Assembly (NCBI GenBank): GCA_041920215.1
Contig: JAYRSJ010000025.1
Span: 1-61,659, forward strand
From: JAYRSJ01 sp041920215
Lineage (GTDB): Bacteria > Pseudomonadota > Gammaproteobacteria > Burkholderiales > Burkholderiaceae_C
Direction of reading: 5' to 3'
Length of the DNA stretch: 61,659 bases
Part shown: in pieces, positions 8,258 to 16,285 of the stretch
Layout of the letters: every line of letters starts with the position of its first letter
How positions within the stretch are numbered: position 1 is the first letter of the stretch
Notes under the pieces: generated by a model
Seen by the model: the letters and a program-made list of their open reading frames with translations, nothing else
The model's database searches: none
What the model was told of the DNA's origin: nothing
Translations under genes and position numbers: made by a program

Positions 8258-9918
8258 GAGTTGGGGACCGGAATTCCAGACGCGCGCTGGTTCCCGAAGT
8301 CACTGCCTCTGTGCTCGCCGGCCTGCCAGTGCGGCCGGCGCGGCGCCCCGATGAGCCGCGATCGGGACATTGGTTGCGCGTTGCGGATGCGAACGGCCTA
8401 CGAGAACCAACCTGGCTCCTCGTCGGGCCGGAGAAACGCGCGCTCGCCGTGGTCCGCATATGCCCTCAATGTCTGTCCCGGCCGGCTCCCCTCTGGCAGG
8501 CTGCCTGGCTTGATCGTGAGCACCCGTACTGTGCCATCCACGGCATCTGGTTAGTCGACCGCTGCGATCAATGTGGAAAACTCTTGCGTTGGAGTCGCGT
8601 CCGCTTCCTGTCCTGCCGATGCGGCAAGGACTTGCGTGAGCTCCCAACAATCTCAATGGACCCAGATGAGAAGAAAGCCCTTGTCATCGATGGGACACCC
8701 TTGCATGTCCTGCTCTGGCTCGGCTCACTGACCATCCACGGACTGACGGCGAAGCCTCTGAAGAAGGCATCACGGTGCGCCCAGGCCGGTGTCGTCGAGC
8801 TGGCAAGGGAAGGCGCACGTACGGCGTGCGACTGGCCGAATGCATTCCTGAAAACACTCGATTCCATGCGCTTGGACGGGCCTGGTGATGATCGGCTGCT
8901 TCTATTGAACGATGCGCTGTCGGGGCTCACCAGACGCATCAAGCGACTTCAGCGTAGTGACTGGCGAACGCGCGTCTCGCAAGCAATCGATGCCTACGCG
9001 CAAGCAAGTTGTCTGACAGCCACTCCGGTGGTCGGCAGGAACTTGTCAAGCGCCCGGCAAGCAACGGCGCTCAGCGTAGCCCAGCAACTAGGCATACGGG
9101 TCGAGCGATTGCTCGCAGCCCTCGATATCGTCACAGGAACGGAGGTGGCAACGAGAAGCACGGCGACCGGGCGGCGGCGTCGAATCTTCTCAGAAGAAGC
9201 CATCACTCAGGTCCGCGGAAAGATCTACGACGAAATCTCAGTCAAGCAGGCGTCGCGCATGCTCGGCCTGACGATTGCACGGGTACGAAGACTCGTCAGC
9301 TCAGGTCGACTGAAGCAGAGCGGATTGCGCTTGAGTCGCAGGGAGGTTGAGCAACTGATCTCTGCAATTCAGTCCAGGGCAAGAGCCGGTACGCCCCCCG
9401 CAGACGCCATCGAGCTTGCGTGGGCATGGCGATACATCATCCCAAGAGACCAGACGGATCTCTTCTTTGCTTCGTTGCTGGCGGGAGACGTGACTCTTCA
9501 TCGATGCGCTGGGAAGCCTCACCTCCCGCACCTTCTTGTAAGCGACAACGAGGTGCATGATTGGCGCGATATCCCGCGTGCGTGGTTCACCATCCCCGAG
9601 TTGGCCAAACGCCTTCATCTCAAGCAACAAGTGGCCTATCACCTTGTACGAGTTGGCTTGATTCCCGCCGAAAAGGTCTTGATAGCCAGCCGCCCAACAC
9701 AAATCGTTGCCGCTGATGCTGTGTACGACTTTGAACGGTCATTTGAGACGTTGTCCCAACGTGTGTCGCGCGAAGGAATCGATCCGCGCCAAGGTCTACG
9801 ATTCGCGACAGCCACTGGCATAGAGTTGATCAGCGGTCCGCGGATCGATGGAGGCCGCCAATACTTCGTGCATCGCGCGCCCGGGCTGACCTGCCACCCT
9901 CCTGACGTACCAACGTAG
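8254..9918 (+). CDS. TniQ/TnsD-like targeting protein, second copy
   Basis: 554 residues, clearly different from the first TniQ. It has a zinc-ribbon region CPQC, then CAIHG, CDQC and CRCG around residues 70-130. Two MerR/excisionase-like helix-turn-helix segments follow: ISVKQASRMLGLTIARVRRL near 325-345 and FTIPELAKRLHLKQQVAYHL near 445-465. ATGA overlaps the preceding stop. The N-terminus lacks the clear TniQ opening of its neighbour and starts directly with a short region before the zinc ribbon. It may define a second target pathway or form a heteromer with the first protein; both are inference. Confidence 0.75.
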   Translation: MRVGDRNSRRALVPEVTASVLAGLPVRPARRPDEPRSGHWLRVADANGLREPTWLLVGPEKRALAVVRICPQCLSRPAPLWQAAWLDREHPYCAIHGIWLVDRCDQCGKLLRWSRVRFLSCRCGKDLRELPTISMDPDEKKALVIDGTPLHVLLWLGSLTIHGLTAKPLKKASRCAQAGVVELAREGARTACDWPNAFLKTLDSMRLDGPGDDRLLLLNDALSGLTRRIKRLQRSDWRTRVSQAIDAYAQASCLTATPVVGRNLSSARQATALSVAQQLGIRVERLLAALDIVTGTEVATRSTATGRRRRIFSEEAITQVRGKIYDEISVKQASRMLGLTIARVRRLVSSGRLKQSGLRLSRREVEQLISAIQSRARAGTPPADAIELAWAWRYIIPRDQTDLFFASLLAGDVTLHRCAGKPHLPHLLVSDNEVHDWRDIPRAWFTIPELAKRLHLKQQVAYHLVRVGLIPAEKVLIASRPTQIVAADAVYDFERSFETLSQRVSREGIDPRQGLRFATATGIELISGPRIDGGRQYFVHRAPGLTCHPPDVPT

Positions 9919-9943
9919 AGGCGGCGAAGTCCGTCACAGCAAT

Positions 9944-10126
9944 TCATCCAAAGCCGGCCCAATCTCTCGGCCAAAGCTTCAACGCCTTTTCGAGCAAGGC
10001 ATCAGCTCGCTTCGCGACTGCGATCTCGTCCCAGGTCGAGTAGTCATGGAGCATTCGGTTGGTTGGTAGCCGCAAATGTCTGAGCTCAATCTGCTTGGCT
10101 GCTTGGCTGCCTGCCTGAAGCAACTG
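9944..10126 (-). pseudogene. C-terminal remnant resembling a GmrSD/DUF1524-type HNH nuclease
   Basis: An open frame of 61 codons with no start at its upstream edge (it begins directly after a TGA) encodes QIELRHLRLPTNRMLHDYS, then TWDEIAVAKRADALLEKAL and KLWPRDWAGFG. The W-x-E-x-x-I-x-x-R...L...AL-x-(I/L)W pattern is typical of the extreme C-terminus of DUF262/DUF1524 (GmrSD-like) modification-dependent nucleases. All catalytic parts are missing. It is likely debris of lost transposon cargo. The assignment is from pattern memory and tentative. Confidence 0.4.
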
Positions 10127-10196
10127 TCAATAGGCCGCGGGGCGCTCGACCTTTGCGCCTGATCTCCAACTCAATGCCTTTCCGCGCCCCCAGCTC

Positions 10197-10467
10197 AGTC
10201 GCAGCTAGTTTGGCCGTCAGTCGCAATTGCTTCGGCACCCTACGAGCGATTCAGCGACCGTGTTGTGTTGACCGGTTGAATTCGCGCCTAAAGGCGACGA
10301 CTCGGTCGTAGAGACACGCCGTTTTACATCGCCCATCCAGGATGGCCTGAAACCTCGACGTGGCGAGATTTCAGGCCATATTGATTGCAACCGTAAAGCC
10401 AGTCGCATCAACTGACGCCCGCCAGTCGCAGAACTGTGGCGCGAGTCGCAATTAACTCGGCGCCCTA
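10197..10467. repeat. Right-end repeat array of the Tn7-like element (AGTCGCA-cored repeats)
   Basis: AGTCGCA cores begin at 10197, 10219, 10401, 10424 and 10444, all in one orientation, with periods of 20-23 bases inside each of two clusters and GC-rich tails such as AACTGACGCC, AACTGTGGCG and AACTCGGCGC. Both clusters end alike: AATTGC then TTCGGCACCCTACG (to 10244) and AATTAA then CTCGGCGCCCTACG (to 10469). Closely spaced repeats of about 22 bases are what TnsB sites look like at Tn7-type right ends. The outer cluster abuts the broken lipoprotein gene, placing the transposon boundary at about 10,466-10,470. The 9919-10464 stretch is otherwise non-coding apart from the nuclease remnant. Confidence 0.65.
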
Positions 10468-10689
10468 CGCCAGCGATTCGCGCAGCCGCGCGGCCTGCGC
10501 CGTGTCGAAATCCAGATAGCGGTCCATGCGCCAGTACAGCAGCGTGGGCGCATTCTGGTAGGCCAGGCGCGTGGCACTGCAGGCCTGCAGCAGCAGGACC
10601 AGCAGCAAGAGCAGCGGCACCAGCCGGCGCAGCGGCTGGGCCGGGCGGCTTGGGTCGCGGTACTTGATGGCGGCAGGGGCGGCATTCAT
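10465..10689 (-). pseudogene. DUF6279-like lipoprotein, first 74 codons only
   Basis: Starts with a lipoprotein signal peptide (basic start, LVPLLLLLVLLL core, lipobox LQAC) followed by LAYQNAPTLLYWRMDRYLDF and DTAQAARLRESLA, the conserved beginning of DUF6279-type lipoproteins of roughly 280 residues. The frame then stops at TAG 10465-10467, exactly where transposon-end sequence begins. The remaining two-thirds is not found left of the element within this window. The simplest reading is interruption by the Tn7-like element, followed by rearrangement or decay on its left side. Confidence 0.75.
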
Positions 10690-10718
10690 CGCAGCCCCGC
10701 TTATAGCGGTTTATCGCC

Positions 10719-12254
10719 TCAGGCGTGCGGCAGCATGCGGCCCTCGCGCTCGTAGCGCTGGTGCCAGGACAGCGCCTCGTCCAGCAGATGCGGGGTGTGC
10801 AGGCCGCCGTGGCCCTGGCGGGCGCGGTGCTCGGCGCGCGCCAGATAGTCGCGCAGCGCCGGCTGATAGTCGGGGTGGGCGCAGCGCTCGATCAGCATAT
10901 GGGCGCGCTGGCGCGGCGCCAGGCCGCGCAGATCGGCCAGCCCCTGCTCGGTGACGATGATCTGCACATCGTGCTCGGTGTGGTCCACATGGCTGACCAT
11001 GGGCACGATGCTGGAAATCGCGCCCCCCTTGGCCAGCGAGGGCGTCATGAAGATCGACAGATAGCTGTTGCGGGCGAAGTCGCCGGAACCGCCGATGCCG
11101 TTCATGATGCGGCTGCCCATGATGTGGGTGGAGTTCACATTGCCGTAGATGTCGGCCTCGATCATGCCGTTCATCGCGATGATGCCCAGGCGGCGTATCA
11201 GCTCCGGGTGGTTGGAGATCTCCTGCGGCCGCAGCACGATGCGCTCGCGGTAGAAATCCAGATGGGCCAGGAAGTCCTGCATGCCGGCATTGCTCAGCGA
11301 GAGCGCGGTCGCCGAGGCCTGGGCCAGACGGCCGGATTTCAGCAGGGCCAGCATGCCGTCCTGCAGCACCTCGGTGTAGGCGCTGAGCCCCTGGTAGGGC
11401 CCTTGCTCCAGGCCGGCCAGCACGGCGTTGGCGATATTGCCCACGCCTGACTGCAGCGGCAGCAGGCCCGGCGGCATGCGGCCCTTCCTCACCTCGTGGT
11501 CCAGGAAGTCGAGGATGTGCTCGGCGATGCGTCGCGAGACCGGGTCGGGCGGGCTGAAGCTGGTGTTGCGGTCCGGCAGGCGGGTCTCGACCACCGCCAC
11601 CACCTTGGCGGGATCGACCCGCAGATAGGGCTCGCCGATGCGCTCGCCCGGCTCGGTCATCGGGATCGGCTTGCGGTGAGGCGGCAGCTGGGTGCCGTAG
11701 TAGATGTCGTGCATGCCGGCCAGGGCCAGCGGCTGCAGGCTGTTGACCTCGAGGATGACGCGGTCGGCCTGGTCCAGCCAGGTCTTGTTGTTGCCGACCG
11801 AGGTCGAGGGGATCAGGCGGCCGTCCTCCAGCACGCCGGCCACCTCCACCACCGCCACATCGAGCTTGCCCAGAAAGCCGAACCAGACGAACTGGGCCAC
11901 ATGGGAGAGGTGGATGTCGATGTAGTCCATCTGGCCGCTGTTGATGCGTTCGCGGCAGACCGGATCGGACTGGTAGGGCAGGCGCATCTCGATGCCGCCC
12001 ACCTGGGCCAGCGCGCCGTCCAGCTCGGGCGCGGTGGAGGCGCCGGTCCAGACATCGACACGGAAGCTTTCACCGCGGGCCTGGGCCGCGCCGATGCGCC
12101 GTGCCAGGGCCTGGGGCAGGGCCTTGGGATAGCCGGCGCCGGTGAAGCCGCTCATGCCCACATGGTCGTCGGGCCGGATGAAGGCGGCGGCCTCATCGGC
12201 CGACATGATCTTGCTGCGCAGGCCGGCATGGGCGATGCGGATTTCGGTGCTCAT
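10719..12254 (-). CDS. Acetyl-CoA hydrolase / succinyl-CoA:acetate CoA-transferase family
   Basis: 511 residues from the ATG at 12254, chosen because family members begin near RIAHAGLRSKIMSADEAAAF; an upstream in-frame ATG at 12296 would add an unconserved leader. The whole class I CoA-transferase fold is present. The catalytic glutamate is expected in YTEVLQDGM, and the CoA/oxyanion region is QSGVGNIANAV. Such enzymes move CoA between succinyl-CoA and acetate (AarC/ScpC) or hydrolyse acetyl-CoA; which one cannot be settled from sequence alone. Cytosolic, monocistronic, and facing away from the S9 peptidase gene. Confidence 0.85.
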   Translation of the reverse strand: MSTEIRIAHAGLRSKIMSADEAAAFIRPDDHVGMSGFTGAGYPKALPQALARRIGAAQARGESFRVDVWTGASTAPELDGALAQVGGIEMRLPYQSDPVCRERINSGQMDYIDIHLSHVAQFVWFGFLGKLDVAVVEVAGVLEDGRLIPSTSVGNNKTWLDQADRVILEVNSLQPLALAGMHDIYYGTQLPPHRKPIPMTEPGERIGEPYLRVDPAKVVAVVETRLPDRNTSFSPPDPVSRRIAEHILDFLDHEVRKGRMPPGLLPLQSGVGNIANAVLAGLEQGPYQGLSAYTEVLQDGMLALLKSGRLAQASATALSLSNAGMQDFLAHLDFYRERIVLRPQEISNHPELIRRLGIIAMNGMIEADIYGNVNSTHIMGSRIMNGIGGSGDFARNSYLSIFMTPSLAKGGAISSIVPMVSHVDHTEHDVQIIVTEQGLADLRGLAPRQRAHMLIERCAHPDYQPALRDYLARAEHRARQGHGGLHTPHLLDEALSWHQRYEREGRMLPHA

Positions 12255-12389
12255 GGCAGGGGTGAACGGTTGACGAGGGAAGCCCTCATGCTGCACCCGC
12301 TGGCTGCGGTCGATGATTGATGTGCGTCAAGCGCAATGCGTCGCGGTGGCGGTGCTCGCACCCCGCCGAGCCCTGCGACACTGGCGCGC

Positions 12390-14603
12390 ATGCACAAGAA
12401 GCGCCCTGCCAAGCCAGCCACCCAATCCGCCCCCCAATCAGCGACCCGGCCGCCGCTGAGCGTCGAAGATCTCTGGGCCCTGGATCGGCTGGGGACCGCG
12501 CCGACGCTCTCGCCCGACGGCCGCTGGGCGGTGGCCAGCGTCAGCCGCAGCGATCTGGCGCGCAACAGCACGAGCAGCCGGCTCTGGCTGTTCAGCACCG
12601 CGGCCGGCGGCCCGCCGCCGCGGCCGCTGACCCGCTGCGGCGACAAGGATGGCCAGCCGGCCTGGTCGCCCGCTGCGGCGAATGGCGCTCAGCTGGCTTT
12701 TGTCGCGCGGCGCGAGCAGGAGGGCAGCAAGGATGCGACGCCCCAGCTCTATCTGATCGATGTGGCCGGCGGCGGCGAGGCCCGGCGCATCAGCGATTTC
12801 GCGCCGGGCATCGAGTCCTTCCGCTGGTTGCCGGACGGCAAGCGCATTGTCTTTTCCGCCTGGGTCTGGCCCGGATTGCGCGGCGCGGCCGCGCAGAGCC
12901 GTCGCTACCGCGCCGAGCAGTCGGATCTCGGCAAGAGCAGCGCCTATGCCAGCAGCGAGGCTTTTTACCGCCACTGGGACCACCAGATTCCGCAGTGCCG
13001 GGTGCTTCATCTGCTGCTGCTGGATCTGGCCAGCGGTCGCATCCGCGATCTGTTCGAGGGCCGCGGGCTAGAACTCCCGCGCGAGGCCAGCGGCCGCGAT
13101 GTCTACGCGCCCAGCCCCGACGGCCGGCACATAGCCTTTGTGCACGATCCGGCGGCCGTGCCGCTGCAGGGCAACCGGCTGGCCCTGTCCGAGCTGGAAC
13201 TGGGCGGCGCGCGGCGGCTGCGCCGGCTGGTGGACGAGGAGGGCTGGGATATCGGCGCGCCCTGCTACCGGCCGGATGGTGCGGCCATCGCGGTGACGGC
13301 GGCCGAGGTCGGCCGACGCCATACCGCGCTGGCCAAGCTGGCGCTGGTGGATTGCCGCCCGAAGTCGGGTGCGACGTTCGCGGCCAAGACCGGGGCGAGC
13401 TGGCGGCTGCTGCCCGAAGACGCGGCGCTGGACCTGCATCTGGAGCCGCTGCTGCGCTGGCGCGCCGATGGCCAGGCCTTGTTCTTCATGGCCCAGCAGC
13501 GCGGGCGCTGCCATCTATGGCGCCAGGATCTGGCCAGCGGGGCGCGCCGCATCGTTCAGCGGGGCGGCTGGGTGCAGGGCTTCGATCTGGCGGGCGAGCG
13601 CCTCGTGAGCGTCAGCGACAGCGCCCTGCATCCGCTGCGCCTGCAGGCACTGAGCGTCGATGCCGTGGCCGAATCGGCGGATGGAGGGGCGGAGGGCGGG
13701 GCGGCGCTGCGCCTGGATCGCTTCAATGACGCGCTGCTGGCCCGCCGCAGCCTGGGCGAGGTGCGCGAGCTGAGCATCCGCGGCGCGCTGGGCGATCCGG
13801 TGCAGCTGTGGCTGACGCTGCCGCCGGGCTTCGATGCGCGCCGCAAGCACGCGCTGCTGCAGATCATCCATGGCGGGCCCTTCGCGGCCGCCGGCGACAC
13901 CTTCAGCCAGCGCTGGAATGCCCATGTGCTGGCGGCGCGCGGCCATGTGGTCGCGCAGCTGAACTACCACGGCTCCAGCGGCTTCGGCTTCGCCTTTCGC
14001 GACAGCATCATGGGGCGCCAGGGCGAGCTGGAGCTGCAGGACATCGAGGCCGCCAGCGACTGGCTGCTGCAGCAGCCCTGGGCCGATGCCCGGCGCCTCA
14101 GTGCCGCCGGCGGCAGCTACGGCGGCTTTCTGGTCGCCTGGATGAACGGCCATGTGGCGCCGGGGCGCTATCGCAGCTATGTCTGCCATGCCGGTGTATT
14201 CGACCGTATCGCCACCTTCAGTGCCGATTCGTACCCCGAGCGGCCGCGCGATCTGGGCGCGCGCTATTGGGAGGATCGGGCCCGGGTGCTGTCGCAGAGC
14301 CCGGCCAGCTTTGCCGCCGCGATGCAAACGCCCACCTTGGTGATCCATGGCGCGCTGGACTACCGCGTGCCGGACTGCAACGGCCTGGCCTACTACAACA
14401 CGCTGAAAGCGCGCGGTATCGAGGCGCGCCTGCTGTGGTTCCCCGACGAGAACCACTGGGTGCTGAAGCCGGCCAACTCGCGGCTCTGGTACCGGGAGCT
14501 GCTGGACTGGGTGCAGGCCCGGGAAGCGACCCGGCCCGCGCCGGCACCAGGCCGGCGTCGACAGGGCGGCGGGCTGGCCGCGCCGCGCGTGCCGGCCGGA
14601 TGA
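12390..14603 (+). CDS. S9 family (prolyl oligopeptidase / acylaminoacyl-peptidase type) serine peptidase
   Basis: About 737 residues from the ATG at 12390 (MHKKRPAKPAT); an earlier start would add an odd leader. The N-terminal half is a beta-propeller of TolB/WD40-like blades (repeated SPDGR, WLPDGK, RWRADG motifs). The C-terminal alpha/beta-hydrolase domain carries the nucleophile in GGSYGGF, Asp in GALDYRVPD and His in DENHW. It should cleave short or N-acylated peptides. There is no signal peptide, so it is predicted to be cytosolic. It is flanked by a divergent CoA-transferase gene and a convergent OmpA gene, so it is probably transcribed alone. Confidence 0.9.
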   Translation: MHKKRPAKPATQSAPQSATRPPLSVEDLWALDRLGTAPTLSPDGRWAVASVSRSDLARNSTSSRLWLFSTAAGGPPPRPLTRCGDKDGQPAWSPAAANGAQLAFVARREQEGSKDATPQLYLIDVAGGGEARRISDFAPGIESFRWLPDGKRIVFSAWVWPGLRGAAAQSRRYRAEQSDLGKSSAYASSEAFYRHWDHQIPQCRVLHLLLLDLASGRIRDLFEGRGLELPREASGRDVYAPSPDGRHIAFVHDPAAVPLQGNRLALSELELGGARRLRRLVDEEGWDIGAPCYRPDGAAIAVTAAEVGRRHTALAKLALVDCRPKSGATFAAKTGASWRLLPEDAALDLHLEPLLRWRADGQALFFMAQQRGRCHLWRQDLASGARRIVQRGGWVQGFDLAGERLVSVSDSALHPLRLQALSVDAVAESADGGAEGGAALRLDRFNDALLARRSLGEVRELSIRGALGDPVQLWLTLPPGFDARRKHALLQIIHGGPFAAAGDTFSQRWNAHVLAARGHVVAQLNYHGSSGFGFAFRDSIMGRQGELELQDIEAASDWLLQQPWADARRLSAAGGSYGGFLVAWMNGHVAPGRYRSYVCHAGVFDRIATFSADSYPERPRDLGARYWEDRARVLSQSPASFAAAMQTPTLVIHGALDYRVPDCNGLAYYNTLKARGIEARLLWFPDENHWVLKPANSRLWYRELLDWVQAREATRPAPAPGRRRQGGGLAAPRVPAG

Positions 14604-14606
14604 GTC

Positions 14607-15785
14607 TCAGCGCGTGCCCTGCACCTCGATCTCGACCCGGCGATCGGGCTGCAGGCAGGCGATCAGCGCGGTACTCTTGGGGCCCTTGCAGTCGGCGGCG
14701 TCGGTGATCGGTTGCTGCTCGCCCTTGCCGCTGGCGGAGATCTTGCTCGCGCTGATGCCAGCGCTGCTGACCAGATAGGCCTTCACCGCCTCGGCTCTTT
14801 GCAGCGACAGCGTCTGGTTGTAGGCACTGCTGCCCAGGCGGTCGGTATGGCCCTGCACATCGATGCGCTCATAGCTGCTGGCCTGGGCCTCACGGGCGAA
14901 CTCATCGAGCGCCGGCCGGCCTTCGGGCCTTATGCCTGCCTGGTCGAAGCTGAACAGCGCCTCGGCCGAGAAACTGATGCGACGCGGTGCCGGCGCGCTG
15001 GGCACGGCGACGATGATGGGCGGCAGGGCTGCGGGCGCCGGCGCCGGCAAGGGCGCGGGCTCAGGCGTCGCCGCGCTCATCACCGGCGGCGGCGCGGCAG
15101 GCGGCGCAGTGGCACGCGGTGCCGCTCTGGGCGCGGATCCGAAGGGGATCAGCAAGCCGATCGAGACGCTGTTGACATTGGCCTTGCGGTCGAGCGCGTC
15201 ATTGATGCGGTAGCGTTCCAGCTCGGCCCGCAGCGACAGCTGGGGGCCGACCTGGTACTGAAGGCCGGCGCCCAGCTTGTAGTTCAGCCCGCGGGTGCGC
15301 GGCGTCGGGTCGCTGATCGGCACGGCCATGCCGCTGCCACCGAAGCTGTTGCGGCTCCAGGAGCGCTGCGCGCCCACGCGCAGCAGGGCCGACAGGTTCT
15401 CGCTGATCGGCATGCGGCCGACCAGATCGAGGTTGAGGCCGCGGTACTTGAAGTTGCCATCCAGCGTGCCTGTCGGCGCGGTTGTGCCGTTGAAACTGAA
15501 GCTGCCCAGCGAGAACAGGCCCGCTTCGACCGCCAGATAGGGGCTGAACTGATAGCCGCCGAAGAGCTTGTAGCCGGTATCGCGTTCGTCACTGCTCAGG
15601 CCGGTGAGACTGACGCCGGTGTTCAGGCGGCTGGCCGCCAGGCCGGCCTCGTCGAGCTTCGCCCGGCTGGAGCCTATCGAAGCGCCGGTGTAGAAGCGTC
15701 CGGGTTCCTGGGCCTGCACGGGCAGGGCCAGCAGGGGAAGCAGGCCCGCCAGGGGCAGGAGACGCAGGGCGTGGAGGGATTTCAT
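14607..15785 (-). CDS. OmpA-family outer-membrane protein with peptidoglycan-binding domain
   Basis: 392 residues from the ATG at 15785, with AAGGA about 10 bases upstream. A signal peptide ends at VQAQ. Residues about 25-210 resemble an eight-stranded OmpA/OprF beta-barrel (FYTGASIGSSRAKLDE, GYKLFGGYQFSPYLAVEAG). A Pro/Ala-rich linker (about 215-270) follows, then a C-terminal OmpA domain with FSFDQAGIRPEGRPALDEF and IDVQGHTDRLGS...N, the peptidoglycan-contact motif. It probably tethers the outer membrane to the wall. The gene is convergent with the S9 peptidase (3-base gap). Confidence 0.9.
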   Translation of the reverse strand: MKSLHALRLLPLAGLLPLLALPVQAQEPGRFYTGASIGSSRAKLDEAGLAASRLNTGVSLTGLSSDERDTGYKLFGGYQFSPYLAVEAGLFSLGSFSFNGTTAPTGTLDGNFKYRGLNLDLVGRMPISENLSALLRVGAQRSWSRNSFGGSGMAVPISDPTPRTRGLNYKLGAGLQYQVGPQLSLRAELERYRINDALDRKANVNSVSIGLLIPFGSAPRAAPRATAPPAAPPPVMSAATPEPAPLPAPAPAALPPIIVAVPSAPAPRRISFSAEALFSFDQAGIRPEGRPALDEFAREAQASSYERIDVQGHTDRLGSSAYNQTLSLQRAEAVKAYLVSSAGISASKISASGKGEQQPITDAADCKGPKSTALIACLQPDRRVEIEVQGTR

Positions 15786-16020
15786 GGGGGACATCCTTGT
15801 TGGCTGAGGCCGGGGGCCCGGGGGCTGAGGAAGGTCAGTCTGTGGCAGGGCGCCGGTGCGGTCTGTGCGCCAACGTACCGGTCGGCGCCGGTGGCCCGAG
15901 CGGTGCGCGCCGGAGACGGTGTAGCGACGCGTCCTCGCTGCCTTGTGTGCGCCGCCGCACGGAAGGCGGCGCACCGGCTGGCCTAGGCTGCGCACTCCCT
16001 CAATCGCAAAGGAGTTCGAC

Positions 16021-16242
16021 ATGAACTGGGATCAAGTCAAAGGCAATTGGAAACAGCTCAGCGGTCGCGCCAAGGAGCAATGGGGCAAGCTCAGCGATGA
16101 CGATCTGGACGTGGTGGCCGGGCGTCGCGAGCAACTGGCCGGCAAGATCTAGGAGCGCTATGGCCTGGCCAAGGAGGAGGCCGAGAAGCAGCTGTCTGCC
16201 TGGGAGAAGAAGGCCAGCGACAGCTGGTTCAAGAAGCCCTGA
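16021..16242 (+). pseudogene. csbD-like stress gene interrupted by an in-frame amber codon
   Basis: After a strong AAGGAG site, the ATG at 16021 opens a CsbD-like protein (MNWDQVKGNWKQLSGRAKEQ, then DDDLDVVAGRREQLAGKI). Codon 44 is TAG (16150-16152) where relatives normally have Gln (GKIQERYG). The frame continues intact for 29 codons (ERYGLAKEEAEKQLSAWEKK and on) to a TGA at 16242, giving the normal length of about 73 residues if the TAG were read through. A single C-to-T change explains it. Whether the 43-residue product is stable is unknown. It leads a cluster of small stress/envelope genes. Confidence 0.8.
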
Positions 16243-16285
16243 ATCCGCCGCCACCCATCCCGCAACTCAGCAAGGACATCTCACC

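Noticed and set aside
10238..10252. Shared AGCGATTC after both CCCTACG blocks as a target-site duplication
   Set aside because: At the outer site this is native lipoprotein coding sequence and the match is short; it may be chance or a target preference, not a proven duplication.
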